A stretch of DNA of 64,000 bases, from positions 1,594,374-1,658,373 of the forward strand of contig NZ_JAHSPD010000001.1 of the NCBI RefSeq assembly GCF_020141465.1. Reading direction: 5' to 3'. The position numbers and the translations under genes are program-made. Source of the stretch: Roseovarius carneus (GTDB lineage: Bacteria; Pseudomonadota; Alphaproteobacteria; Rhodobacterales; Rhodobacteraceae). Shown in pieces: positions 54,696 to 62,866 of the stretch (its first letter is position 1; each line of letters starts with the position of its first letter). The notes below the pieces were generated by a model, which did not search any database, was not told where the DNA came from, and saw nothing but the letters and a program-made list of their open reading frames with translations.

Positions 54696-54790
54696 GTCCA
54701 AGACATGAGCGGTGCACGCGCATCGCCTTTATCTGATGGCCCAGGTGAAAGGCGTGACGCTTTAGGCCCCGCAATTTACCGCCCGTCAAA

Positions 54791-54824
54791 GAAAAAGCGC
54801 CCGCAGAGTGATCCACGGGCGCTT
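54791..54824 (-). terminator. Rho-independent terminator of acnA
   Basis: Read on minus: AAGCGCCCG, 12-base loop, CGGGCGCTT (9-bp perfect stem) continuing into a T-run (TTTTTC), 27 bases after the acnA stop. Confidence 0.85.
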
Positions 54825-54850
54825 CGTCAAAGTCTTGGTGTTTGGCGCGC

Positions 54851-57538
54851 TCAGGCGGCCTTTGCCAGATTGCGCAGCACGTAATGTAGCACGCCACCAT
54901 GCTCAATATACTCAATCTCGATCGCCGTATCGATCCGGCATTTGAGCGTGATTTCCTTCACAGTCCCATCCGCCATGGTGATGGTGCAACCGACTTCCTC
55001 AAGCGGCTTGATCGTGTCGAGCCCGTGGATCGAGACGCTCTCTTCCCCGGTCAGGCCAAGCGTCTTGCGCGTGTCGCCGCCGGTGAACTCAAACGGGATG
55101 ACACCCATCCCCACCAGATTGCTGCGGTGGATACGCTCGAAATTCTCGGCAATCACAGCTTTCACACCCAAAAGTGCCGTGCCCTTGGCGGCCCAATCGC
55201 GGCTGGAGCCCGCGCCATATTGCTCACCGCCAAACACAACCAGCGGCGTGCCATTTGCCTGATGGGCCATAGCCGCGTCAAAGATCGCCATCTCGGAGCC
55301 GTCCGGCCCCTTCGTATAGCCGCCCTCAACCCCGTCGAGCATCTCGTTGCGGATGCGGATATTGGCGAATGTGCCGCGCATCATCACCTCGTGGTTGCCC
55401 CGGCGCGAGCCGTAGGAGTTGAACTCCCGCACAGGCACTTGCCGCTCCAGCAGGTATTGCCCGGCAGGCGTGGTGTCCTTGAACGACCCCGCTGGTGAGA
55501 TGTGGTCGGTCGTGACCATATCGCCCAGAAGGGCCAGAACACGCGCGTCCTTAATGTTGCTGATCGTGCCCGGCTCGGCGGCCATCCCCTGAAAATAGGG
55601 CGGGTTCTGCACGTAAGTGGATTGCGGGGGCCAATCGTAAGTCTCGCCCTCGGAGGTCTCGACTGCCTGCCATTTTTCGTCGCCGGTAAAGACCGAGGCG
55701 TATTTCTCGACAAATGCCTCGCGTGTCACCGTGGCCTCGACCAACTCGGCAATCTCGGCCTGTGTGGGCCAGATATCCTTGAGATACACGTCCGTGCCTT
55801 CTGGTGTCTGTGCGATGGGATCATGGGTCAGATCAATATCCATCGTGCCCGCCAGCGCATAGGCCACCACGAGCGGCGGTGAGGCAAGATAGTTGGCGCG
55901 CACATCGGGGCTGATCCGCCCCTCGAAGTTGCGGTTGCCAGACAGGACAGACGTGGCCACCAGATCGCCCTCGGCAATCGCCGCCGACAGTTCCTTTTGC
56001 AGCGGGCCGGAATTGCCGATGCAGGTGGTGCAGCCATAACCCACAAGGTTAAAGCCAATTTTATCAAGGTCTTCCTGAAGACCCGCTGCCTCAAGGTAAT
56101 GCGACACAACCTGAGAGCCGGGCGCAAGCGAGGTTTTCACCCACGGCTTGCGGTCCAGACCCAAAGCAGCCGCCTTGCGCGCCACAAGGCCCGCGCCGAT
56201 CATCACATAAGGGTTCGACGTGTTGGTGCAGGACGTGATCGACGCGATCACAACATCGCCGGAGCTGAGCGTATACTCCTCGCCCTCCACGGCGACTTCC
56301 TTGTGCATGGGGCGTTTGAACGTCTCTTTCATCTCGCGGGTGAAGGCGGTCTTGGCATCTGTCAGCGCTACGTAATCTTGCGGGCGTTTGGGGCCGGAGA
56401 TCGCGGGCACGATGGTGCCCATATCTAGATGCAGCGTGTCGGTATAGATGGGCGCGTAATCATCGCCGCGCCAGAAACCGTTCTCCTTGGCATAGGCCTC
56501 GACCAGTTGCACACGCGCCTCATCGCGGCCCGTATTGCGCAGGTAGCGCAGCGTCTCGCCGTCAATCGGGAAGAAGCCACAGGTCGCGCCATATTCCGGC
56601 GCCATGTTGGCGATCGTCGCGCGGTCCGCGAGCGGCAGACTGTCCAGCCCCGCGCCATAGAATTCCACGAACTTGCCGACCACGCCGCGCGCGCGCAGAA
56701 GCTCCACCACCTTCAGGACCAGATCGGTCCCGGTGGTGCCTTCCATCATCTTGCCTGTCAGCTCAAAGCCCACAACCTCGGGGATGAGCATCGAAATGGG
56801 CTGACCGAGCATGGCCGCCTCGGCCTCAATGCCGCCCACGCCCCAGCCCAAGACGGCCGCGCCGTTCACCATGGTTGTGTGGCTGTCCGTGCCCACGAGG
56901 GTGTCTGGATAAGCCACCTCGGCCCCGTTCTGATCCATATCGGTCCAGACGGTTTGCGCCAGATATTCAAGGTTCACCTGATGGCAAATCCCGGTGCCGG
57001 GGGGCACGACGCGGAAATTGTTGAACGCGCCTTGGCCCCATTTCAGGAACTGATACCGCTCCATATTCCGTTCATATTCACGGTCCACATTCAGCTGAAA
57101 CGCGCGCGGGTTGCCAAACTCGTCGATCATCACCGAATGGTCGATCACCAGATCGACGGGGTTCAGCGGGTTGATCTGCTCGGCCTTGCCACCCAACGCC
57201 ACGATCCCGTCGCGCATCGCCGCGAGATCCACGACAGCAGGCACCCCGGTGAAATCCTGCATCAACACGCGTGCGGGACGATAGGCAATCTCGCGTGGGT
57301 TCTTGCCACCGGCGGTGGCCCATGCGGCAAAGGCGCTGATGTCATCCACGGTTACGGTCTTGCCATCTTCAAAGCGCAGCATGTTCTCCAGCACGACCTT
57401 CAAAGCGGCGGGCAGGCGGGAGAAATCCCCCAGGCCCGCCTCGGTCGCGGCATTGATAGAATAATAGGCGAGGCTTTGGTCCCCGACGGTGAGGGTCTTG
57501 CGGGTTTTGGCGGTGTCATGTCCGACGGTGATGGGCAT
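54851..57538 (-). CDS. acnA: Aconitate hydratase A
   Basis: An 895-residue TCA-cycle enzyme that interconverts citrate and isocitrate, of standard AcnA/IRP length. The 4Fe-4S ligands are visible as SCTNTSNP and [10 protein letters not shown]. Other landmarks: [30 protein letters not shown] and [12 protein letters not shown], the last with active-site Ser and Arg. The start is the ATG at 57538, as the longer frame adds unrelated residues. It has its own terminator; the 220-base A+T-rich gap upstream is shared with the divergent DUF1223 gene and holds both promoters. Confidence 0.96.
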   Translation of the reverse strand: MPITVGHDTAKTRKTLTVGDQSLAYYSINAATEAGLGDFSRLPAALKVVLENMLRFEDGKTVTVDDISAFAAWATAGGKNPREIAYRPARVLMQDFTGVPAVVDLAAMRDGIVALGGKAEQINPLNPVDLVIDHSVMIDEFGNPRAFQLNVDREYERNMERYQFLKWGQGAFNNFRVVPPGTGICHQVNLEYLAQTVWTDMDQNGAEVAYPDTLVGTDSHTTMVNGAAVLGWGVGGIEAEAAMLGQPISMLIPEVVGFELTGKMMEGTTGTDLVLKVVELLRARGVVGKFVEFYGAGLDSLPLADRATIANMAPEYGATCGFFPIDGETLRYLRNTGRDEARVQLVEAYAKENGFWRGDDYAPIYTDTLHLDMGTIVPAISGPKRPQDYVALTDAKTAFTREMKETFKRPMHKEVAVEGEEYTLSSGDVVIASITSCTNTSNPYVMIGAGLVARKAAALGLDRKPWVKTSLAPGSQVVSHYLEAAGLQEDLDKIGFNLVGYGCTTCIGNSGPLQKELSAAIAEGDLVATSVLSGNRNFEGRISPDVRANYLASPPLVVAYALAGTMDIDLTHDPIAQTPEGTDVYLKDIWPTQAEIAELVEATVTREAFVEKYASVFTGDEKWQAVETSEGETYDWPPQSTYVQNPPYFQGMAAEPGTISNIKDARVLALLGDMVTTDHISPAGSFKDTTPAGQYLLERQVPVREFNSYGSRRGNHEVMMRGTFANIRIRNEMLDGVEGGYTKGPDGSEMAIFDAAMAHQANGTPLVVFGGEQYGAGSSRDWAAKGTALLGVKAVIAENFERIHRSNLVGMGVIPFEFTGGDTRKTLGLTGEESVSIHGLDTIKPLEEVGCTITMADGTVKEITLKCRIDTAIEIEYIEHGGVLHYVLRNLAKAA

Positions 57539-57759
57539 TGAGGCATCCTTTTGGCTGGTGCGATCTGGCTTTGATATGCTTCTCGCGCATTTGAAATATC
57601 CGTTCAAGAGCGCGGTTACAGTTTTTGTATACTATTGCACACAATTTATCAATTCTTACAGAAACTCACTAGTGAATGACGATTCCTTGATTGGTCTTTG
57701 CGCCAGAAGCTGCCTAAATGGAGGTGGCGGATACGCGCCAGTAGAACGAAAGTTTCCCC

Positions 57760-58470
57760 ATGCGGTTTTTGATCTCGCTGATTCTTGCCCAATTCTTGCT
57801 CCTCTCGCCCGCAATGGCGCAGGAGCAAACAGCCGCGCAACGGCCTGTGCTGGTTGAGCTTTTCACATCTCAGGGCTGCTCGTCCTGCCCGCCTGCCGAC
57901 GCACTTTTGCATGACCTGGCCAAGCGGGATGACGTGATCGCGCTAGCGCTGCATGTCGATTATTGGGATTATATCGGCTGGAAGGATGTCTTCGCCAAGC
58001 CCGCCCATTCCAAGCGCCAGACCGCCTATGCCCATGCGGGCGACCGGCGCACACGCTACACGCCGCAGATGATTGTGAACGGGGCCGACCATGTGGTTGG
58101 CAACCGGGTCAAGGATGTTACAGCTCTGGTAGATCGCCACGCGCGCGTGGCGCCCAAAGTGGCGTTGGAGCTGACCCGCACAGGCGGACAGGTGACGATT
58201 GATGCGCGCGCTCTGGAGCCGCTCAAAGGCCCTTTGGTGGTGCAAGTCGTGCGCTACTCCCCTGAAAATTCGATCAAAATCACCCGTGGTGAGAATGCAG
58301 GGCGCACGATCAATTATGCCAATGTGGTGACGGACCTCACAGAGATTGGCACATGGGATGGACGTACGCCGCTGAGCCTTAAGGCGCGGGTGGGAGAGAG
58401 CAGCCCGATTGCCGTGATCATTCAATACGCGGGCCACGGCGCTGTTGAGGCGGTGGCGAGCCTACGCTGA
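57760..58470 (+). CDS. DUF1223 thioredoxin-like secreted protein
   Basis: A 236-residue protein with a signal peptide (ending AMA/Q, about residue 20). VELFTSQGCSSCPPADALL shows the CSSC redox-like motif of the DUF1223 family, followed by HVDYWDYIGWKDVFA, also characteristic. The fold is thioredoxin-like with a C-terminal beta domain. Function is not established; the location suggests periplasmic redox chemistry. Its tail overlaps the convergent acyltransferase stop by nine bases. AcnA is divergent. Confidence 0.87.
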   Translation: MRFLISLILAQFLLLSPAMAQEQTAAQRPVLVELFTSQGCSSCPPADALLHDLAKRDDVIALALHVDYWDYIGWKDVFAKPAHSKRQTAYAHAGDRRTRYTPQMIVNGADHVVGNRVKDVTALVDRHARVAPKVALELTRTGGQVTIDARALEPLKGPLVVQVVRYSPENSIKITRGENAGRTINYANVVTDLTEIGTWDGRTPLSLKARVGESSPIAVIIQYAGHGAVEAVASLR

Positions 58471-59406
58471 TTTATCCGCGATTTGCGCCGCGCGCCGCGC
58501 GCCCCGCTCGGCCATATGGCCGGTGCCGTCTTTCCAACGGCGATGAATCCAGAACCATTGATCAGGATGCGCGCGCACCTGCGCCTCAAGCCGGTCGTTG
58601 AATTCCTGCGTCATCGTGATTGCATCAGACGGCTCAATCGGGGCCTCAACGACAACCTCAAAGCTCAGCCCATCGGGCTGGCGAATGCCCCAGACGGGCA
58701 CCAAGGGCGCGTCGAATTTCAGCGCAAGCTCTGCTGTGACGAGAGAGGTCAGCGCGGGCTGCCCGAAAAACTGCAACGGCACGCCATCATGTGCGTTGAG
58801 GTCGTTGAGAATCGCCAAAACCCCGCCACCACGCAAGTGTTTTACCATCTGGACCATCCCGCGCTTGCCCTGCGCGAACATCGGCTGGCTCAGCGCGTTC
58901 ATCGCATCGGCGTAGTGGCGGTTGAAAAAGCGATTCTTTAGTGGGCGGTAAAATCCGCCCATCTCAAACCCATGTTCTATCATAGCCACCCTTGCGGCGT
59001 TAAAGCTGCCGAAATGCCCGGTCACGAAAACCACGGGGCGCCCTTCGGCGCGCGCGGCACGGATCGCGTCAAGCCCGGGGCCGGAGACGGGCGAGTGGCG
59101 TGCGCGCGCGGTGAAGGCGCGGGTCGAATACATCTCGATAATGTTGCGCCCGGCATTGTCGGGCACCGTGCGTATCAGGCGGCGCATGTCCGCCTCGGGC
59201 ATGTCGGGCATCACCAGAGCAAGATTTTCGCGCACCCGCCGCGCGTATCCCGCCACTGGAGCAACCAGACGCGTGGTTAACCATCCCATGGTCGGGATGC
59301 GCCAACGATAGGGCAGGATTTGTGCCAGCCCAATGAGCGCGCGCAGCACAAGGTTCACGCAATACTCGCCGATCCGTTGGGGCAGGGGGTCGTTGGCGGG
59401 GCTCAT
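58462..59406 (-). CDS. LpxL/HtrB-family lipid A acyltransferase, atypical active site
   Basis: A ~314-residue inner-membrane protein of the lauroyl/myristoyl acyltransferase family. VVFVTGHFGSFNAARVAMI is the catalytic region: the usual H-x4-[D/E] pair here reads His then Asn (HFGSFN). RGGGVLAILNDLNAHDGVPLQFFG and PDQWFWIHRRWK near the C-terminus are typical. It should transfer an acyl chain to lipid A or a related acceptor. The acidic residue normally needed is missing, so activity or acceptor may differ. The start is uncertain (59406, or 59454 with 16 more residues). Confidence 0.82.
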   Translation of the reverse strand: MSPANDPLPQRIGEYCVNLVLRALIGLAQILPYRWRIPTMGWLTTRLVAPVAGYARRVRENLALVMPDMPEADMRRLIRTVPDNAGRNIIEMYSTRAFTARARHSPVSGPGLDAIRAARAEGRPVVFVTGHFGSFNAARVAMIEHGFEMGGFYRPLKNRFFNRHYADAMNALSQPMFAQGKRGMVQMVKHLRGGGVLAILNDLNAHDGVPLQFFGQPALTSLVTAELALKFDAPLVPVWGIRQPDGLSFEVVVEAPIEPSDAITMTQEFNDRLEAQVRAHPDQWFWIHRRWKDGTGHMAERGARRAAQIADKSA

Positions 59407-59480
59407 TTGGGCGATACTCACGGGCGGGTTGGGAGGCTGACGAGGCTCACACATAGGCGTCCCGGCGCGGGCAGGCAAGC

Positions 59481-60125
59481 TTAGCCGCCGGGCGCGCGCG
59501 GCAGGCCGGCCCCGATCATCGCGTCACGGGTGACAAGTGCGGCGAGCGCGCCCTCATCCATACCGTCGCTGCCCGCAGGGCGCGCGGGCAGCACGATATA
59601 GCGCATGTCGGCGGTGCTGTCATGGACGCGCAAGCGGGTCGTTTCGGGCAGCTCCACCCCGAATTCGCGCAGGACCGAGCGCGGCTCCTTCACCGCGCGC
59701 GAGCGGTAGGCGCGCGTTTTATACCAATCGGGCGGCAGGCCCAGAAGGTTGCGCGGGTAGCACGAGCAAAGCGTGCAAACGACGAGGTTGTGGGTGTCGG
59801 CGGTGTTCTCCACCGCGATCAGGTTGAGCGGCCCGATGTCAAATCCCATTTCCTGGCTGGCCGCGCCCGCATCCGCCAAAAGCCGCGCCTTGAAGGCAGG
59901 ATCAGTCCACGCGCGGGCGACTACAGCGGCCCCATTTGCAGGGCTGCGCCCATCCATCACGTCGATCTGTGCCGCAATTTCGGCGGGGCTCAGCACACCC
60001 TTTTCGATCAGCAATTCGCGCACTGCGATTTCCATGGTCTGAAAATAGCTCAGTGGCGTGTCGTTATCCGTGCGAAACGGATGGCCCGACGGGCTCAAAT
60101 GGTCATGCGGGTGATCATGGGGCAT
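59481..60125 (-). CDS. Nitrile hydratase alpha / thiocyanate hydrolase gamma-type subunit
   Basis: A 214-residue catalytic subunit. The metal motif VVCTLCSCYPR has Cys117-Thr-Leu-Cys120-Ser-Cys122; the Thr form is typical of cobalt enzymes (iron enzymes usually have Ser). YRSRAVKEPRSVLREFG follows as in all members. The residue after CSCYP is Arg, where nitrile hydratases commonly have Trp; thiocyanate hydrolase is recalled to have Arg here. It hydrates a nitrile to an amide, or hydrolyses thiocyanate to carbonyl sulfide and ammonia. An early His-rich tract (PHDHPHDHL) may help metal loading. It overlaps the preceding gene by 11 bases. Confidence 0.87.
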   Translation of the reverse strand: MPHDHPHDHLSPSGHPFRTDNDTPLSYFQTMEIAVRELLIEKGVLSPAEIAAQIDVMDGRSPANGAAVVARAWTDPAFKARLLADAGAASQEMGFDIGPLNLIAVENTADTHNLVVCTLCSCYPRNLLGLPPDWYKTRAYRSRAVKEPRSVLREFGVELPETTRLRVHDSTADMRYIVLPARPAGSDGMDEGALAALVTRDAMIGAGLPRAPGG

Positions 60126-60390
60126 CGGGGAGCCTCTCCAGCCAGTGTTCGTATATTTCGGCTTCGACGAAGTCCTGCGGCGCTTCGGCCTCCGCGCCCC
60201 AAAGCTCGGCCATGGTAAAGCGCACGCGGTAGAGGTTTTTGGGCGCGGCGGGCAGGGCATAGGCCAGTTGCTCAGGGTTCTTGAAGGGGCCAAGGCTCCG
60301 CTCAATCTCGCCTGTCTTGCCGCGCAAATAGAAAGGCGCGCGCACATGGCCAGGCGGCATCATGGCCTTGACGCGCACGCGCTCAGCCAT
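60115..60390 (-). CDS. Nitrile hydratase beta C-terminal half / thiocyanate hydrolase alpha-type subunit
   Basis: A 91-residue protein equal to the SH3-like C-terminal domain of nitrile hydratase beta: ERVRVKAMMPPGHVRAPFYL, RGKTGEIERSLGPF and LYRVRFTMAELWG are family hallmarks. In standard enzymes this is fused to the N-terminal half; here both halves are separate genes overlapping by eight bases. It pairs with the catalytic subunit and contributes active-site Arg residues. I start at ATG 60390. Confidence 0.86.
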   Translation of the reverse strand: MAERVRVKAMMPPGHVRAPFYLRGKTGEIERSLGPFKNPEQLAYALPAAPKNLYRVRFTMAELWGAEAEAPQDFVEAEIYEHWLERLPDAP

Positions 60391-60727
60391 CCTTGACGCT
60401 CGCCTCACCATAGCTTGGGCCGCGCGCCTTGATCTGCTCCATCCGCGTGCCGAGCTCTTCTATGGAATAGACCCCTGCCTCGATCAGGTTCTGGTTCACG
60501 GCTGCGATCCAGCGTTCGTAATATGTATGGTTTTCAAAGGCCTCAGGGCCCATATCCTCCAGCGCGCGGCGCAGGCCATCCACGGTGAAATGGCCCTTGG
60601 TGCCGCACAGGATCATCAGCGCGTCCACGCGTTTTTCCCAAATGGCAAAGTCATGCCCGTCCTTCGGCACCTCCCCAGCGGGAAGGCCCCCCATATCGTG
60701 CCAGCGGCGTCCGTCCATCTTATCCAT
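60383..60727 (-). CDS. Nitrile hydratase beta N-terminal half / thiocyanate hydrolase beta-type subunit
   Basis: A 114-residue protein resembling the helical N-terminal domain of nitrile hydratase beta: RRWHDMGGLPAGEVP (compare 'HDxGG'), FAIWEKRVDALMILCG and NHTYYERWIAAVNQNLIEAG. Nitrile hydratase accessory proteins are related to this domain, so it could be an assembly factor instead of a subunit. Its place as first gene of three matches scnB-scnA-scnC. The start may be ATG 60727 or 60718. It lies 39 bases after the fliG stop. Confidence 0.84.
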   Translation of the reverse strand: MDKMDGRRWHDMGGLPAGEVPKDGHDFAIWEKRVDALMILCGTKGHFTVDGLRRALEDMGPEAFENHTYYERWIAAVNQNLIEAGVYSIEELGTRMEQIKARGPSYGEASVKDG

Positions 60728-60766
60728 AGGGCCGAGCCTAGGAGCGACGCGCGGGCCTGTCTACCG

Positions 60767-61846
60767 CTATTGGGCTGCGGCCTCCTCTTGGTCTTCGTCC
60801 TTTTGCACGAAAGTGATCTCACCCGCCGCTGCCAATTGCCGGATGCCGTTAACGACTTGCGTCATGGCCTCCTCGCCCTCTTTGGGGCGCACGCGGCCCA
60901 TTTCCGCGATCTCCTCGCGCAGGGATTCGGCCATGCGTTTGGACATGTTCTCAAGGATGAATTCTGCCACATGGGCCAGATCGCCCGCCTGTGCTGCGGC
61001 CAGCGCAGTGACCAGAACCGCCTGATCCACGCCGCGGATCGCATTAGGCACATCCGTGGGCTTCAATCGTTCGGGAACATGAATAAAGGTGAAGATGGCC
61101 TTGCGCACGCGCAGGGCAAAACCCTCGTCTTCCTCGTCCAGCCCGCTCAGCACCGCATCGCGCAGCGCCGATGTGGAGGAGTTGAGGATCGCGCCGATCC
61201 GCTCCACAGGCCCATCGTCAAACGCCACTTCGGGCCGGTCAGCCAGCTGCGCGGCCAGCGATAGCCCGATGCGGTCCACTGCATCCGGTGTCACATTACC
61301 TGTCTGACCAACCGCAAATGTGAGCCGCCGGGCCTTGTCGCCCGGTATCCGGCTCAGCAAATCAGCGGCGCGCGTCACGTCCAGTTTGGAGAGCATGACA
61401 GCGGCCACTTCGGTGCTTTCCGCCGCGATAATCGGCACCAGATCATCCAGATCCGCCGCGCGCACCTGCTCCCAGGGGTCGCCAAACTGCCGCACGCCCG
61501 CCTCGCGGCGCAGCCTTGCGGCGGTTTGCGGGCTGATCCGCCCGTTGAGCGCGCTGAGCGCACCCGCCATGCCATGCGGAAAGGTAAGCCCCATCGCTTC
61601 CAATTCAGTCGCGAACTCGGCCACGACCGCGATCAGTGTTTCGCGGTCTACGTAGCGCATGCTGCCCATCTGCGTTGTCAATGTTCCCTGCAAATCGTCC
61701 GGCAGTTCGGCAATCGGGACATCCGCGCCTTCGTTCAGCAAAAACCGCACGATTATTGCCGCCTTTTGCTTGCGCGTGAGTCGGGAAGCAGCGGAGGCCT
61801 GAGCGGGCGGCGGCGCTATTCGGGCAAGGGGAGATGATTGGGCCAT
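60767..61846 (-). CDS. fliG: Flagellar motor switch protein FliG
   Basis: A 359-residue FliG. The N-terminal domain starts LTRKQKAAIIVRFLLNEG; the middle domain has VAAVMLSKLDVTRAADLLSR; the C-terminal domain has IRGVDQAVLVTALAAAQ and a NMSKRMAESLREEIAEMG torque helix. It forms the rotor ring that contacts MotA and the MS-ring. No other flagellar gene is in the window, so this fliG is isolated. The ATG at 61846 has ACGAGGA upstream. The hydratase genes follow closely and might share its transcript. Confidence 0.9.
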   Translation of the reverse strand: MAQSSPLARIAPPPAQASAASRLTRKQKAAIIVRFLLNEGADVPIAELPDDLQGTLTTQMGSMRYVDRETLIAVVAEFATELEAMGLTFPHGMAGALSALNGRISPQTAARLRREAGVRQFGDPWEQVRAADLDDLVPIIAAESTEVAAVMLSKLDVTRAADLLSRIPGDKARRLTFAVGQTGNVTPDAVDRIGLSLAAQLADRPEVAFDDGPVERIGAILNSSTSALRDAVLSGLDEEDEGFALRVRKAIFTFIHVPERLKPTDVPNAIRGVDQAVLVTALAAAQAGDLAHVAEFILENMSKRMAESLREEIAEMGRVRPKEGEEAMTQVVNGIRQLAAAGEITFVQKDEDQEEAAAQ

Positions 61847-61935
61847 TCGGTCCTCGTTAAGGCTTTGGCTCAATCTAGCTTGTAACTGGTGAACAAATCT
61901 CTAAGCCGACCCGGTCATTTGCCATGGGTTGGCCG

Positions 61936-61963
61936 AAAAAGGCCGGAGCACCGCCCCGGCCTT
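61936..61963 (-). terminator. Rho-independent terminator after the TPR gene
   Basis: On minus: AAGGCCGG, 9-base loop, CCGGCCTT (8-bp perfect stem) then TTTTT, 9 bases after the stop at 61972. It separates the secreted-protein gene from fliG. Confidence 0.82.
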
Positions 61964-61971
61964 AAACAGTT

Positions 61972-62505
61972 TCAATAGCTGTAGGTCGCGCCGGTTGACA
62001 GGGCGCGGGCCAGCGCCTCCTCCGGCCATGTGCCGGTGTCGCCCGAGGCGCGGATCGCATTCAGTTGCACGCGGGCCTCGACGAGCTTTCCCTGCTCCAC
62101 AAGGGCTTGACCCATGTAGGAGCGCGCGAGCGAATTGTCAGGATTGGCTTCAAGCGCCTTTGCGTAATAGGCCATTCCACTCGGCACATCACCCAGCTTG
62201 CGCTCGGTAAAGCCCCAATAGGTCAGCACGCGATCGTCGGTTTGATCCGGCATCGCGGCAAGCACCTTTTGCGCATTCTCATATTGGCCAGCATAAGCAA
62301 ATTCGCGCACCGCACCGTAGAGCGTATCTGCGTCCAGCCCTCCGCTCTGCGGGTTGACGCACGCCCCTTTGCCACTGTCCCAAACCTGCCCGTTCGAGCA
62401 TGTCTTGGTCGTCTCGGTGGGGGTGGGTGGAGCGCTGCTCCCGCCGCCTGCCGCAAAGGCAAGGCCGGGGGTCAGACATGCGGCCACTATCAGGTATCTT
62501 ATCAT
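61972..62505 (-). CDS. Secreted TPR protein with a small Cys motif
   Basis: A 177-residue exported protein (signal peptide ending AFA/A, about residue 18). After a Thr/Pro linker there is CSNGQVWDSGKGACV (Cys36 to Cys49, probably a disulfide loop), then two to three tetratricopeptide-like repeats (YGAVREFAYAGQYENAQKVL; SGMAYYAKALEANPDNSLAR). The Cys motif recurs in the next gene upstream with identical spacing. Function unknown; a role in protein or polysaccharide binding in the periplasm is plausible. Confidence 0.75.
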   Translation of the reverse strand: MIRYLIVAACLTPGLAFAAGGGSSAPPTPTETTKTCSNGQVWDSGKGACVNPQSGGLDADTLYGAVREFAYAGQYENAQKVLAAMPDQTDDRVLTYWGFTERKLGDVPSGMAYYAKALEANPDNSLARSYMGQALVEQGKLVEARVQLNAIRASGDTGTWPEEALARALSTGATYSY

Positions 62506-62604
62506 CGTGCCATCCTATCGTTTGTCCATGTTTATGGACGGTAAGATGACGCGAGAAACGCGTTCGGCCAGTCACAATTGCGCGTGCTGGCCGAACCGTT
62601 GATA

Positions 62605-62769
62605 TCAGCTGCTGGCGACGGGCACGCATGTGCCGGTGGCGGCATCGAAGCTGCTGCCTGTCGCGCAGGACATGGCCTGCTCGCTTTTGCCGTAATTGCA
62701 GGTTTTGGCCACTGCGATACCCGGCACCATGGCAAGGGCGAAGGCGGCGGTCAGGATCTTGGTCTTCAT
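62605..62769 (-). CDS. Small secreted protein with the same Cys motif
   Basis: A 54-residue protein: signal peptide (ending AVA/K, about residue 21), then four Cys; CATGSSFDAATGTCV (Cys35 to Cys48) matches the motif of the neighbouring TPR protein: C-x2-G-x2-[FW]-D-x3-G-x-C-V. A GGAGA ribosome site precedes the ATG at 62769. It is 99 bases upstream of the TPR gene on the same strand. It may be a small binding or inhibitor domain working with it. Confidence 0.7.
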   Translation of the reverse strand: MKTKILTAAFALAMVPGIAVAKTCNYGKSEQAMSCATGSSFDAATGTCVPVASS

Positions 62770-62866
62770 GATCGTCTCTCCTTTTTGCTGTCTAGGAGTC
62801 ACAATATATCCCAAATCCGCCGCGCGGCAAAATTATCTGAGCCGGCCCGCGCCCCTATGGCGCAAT

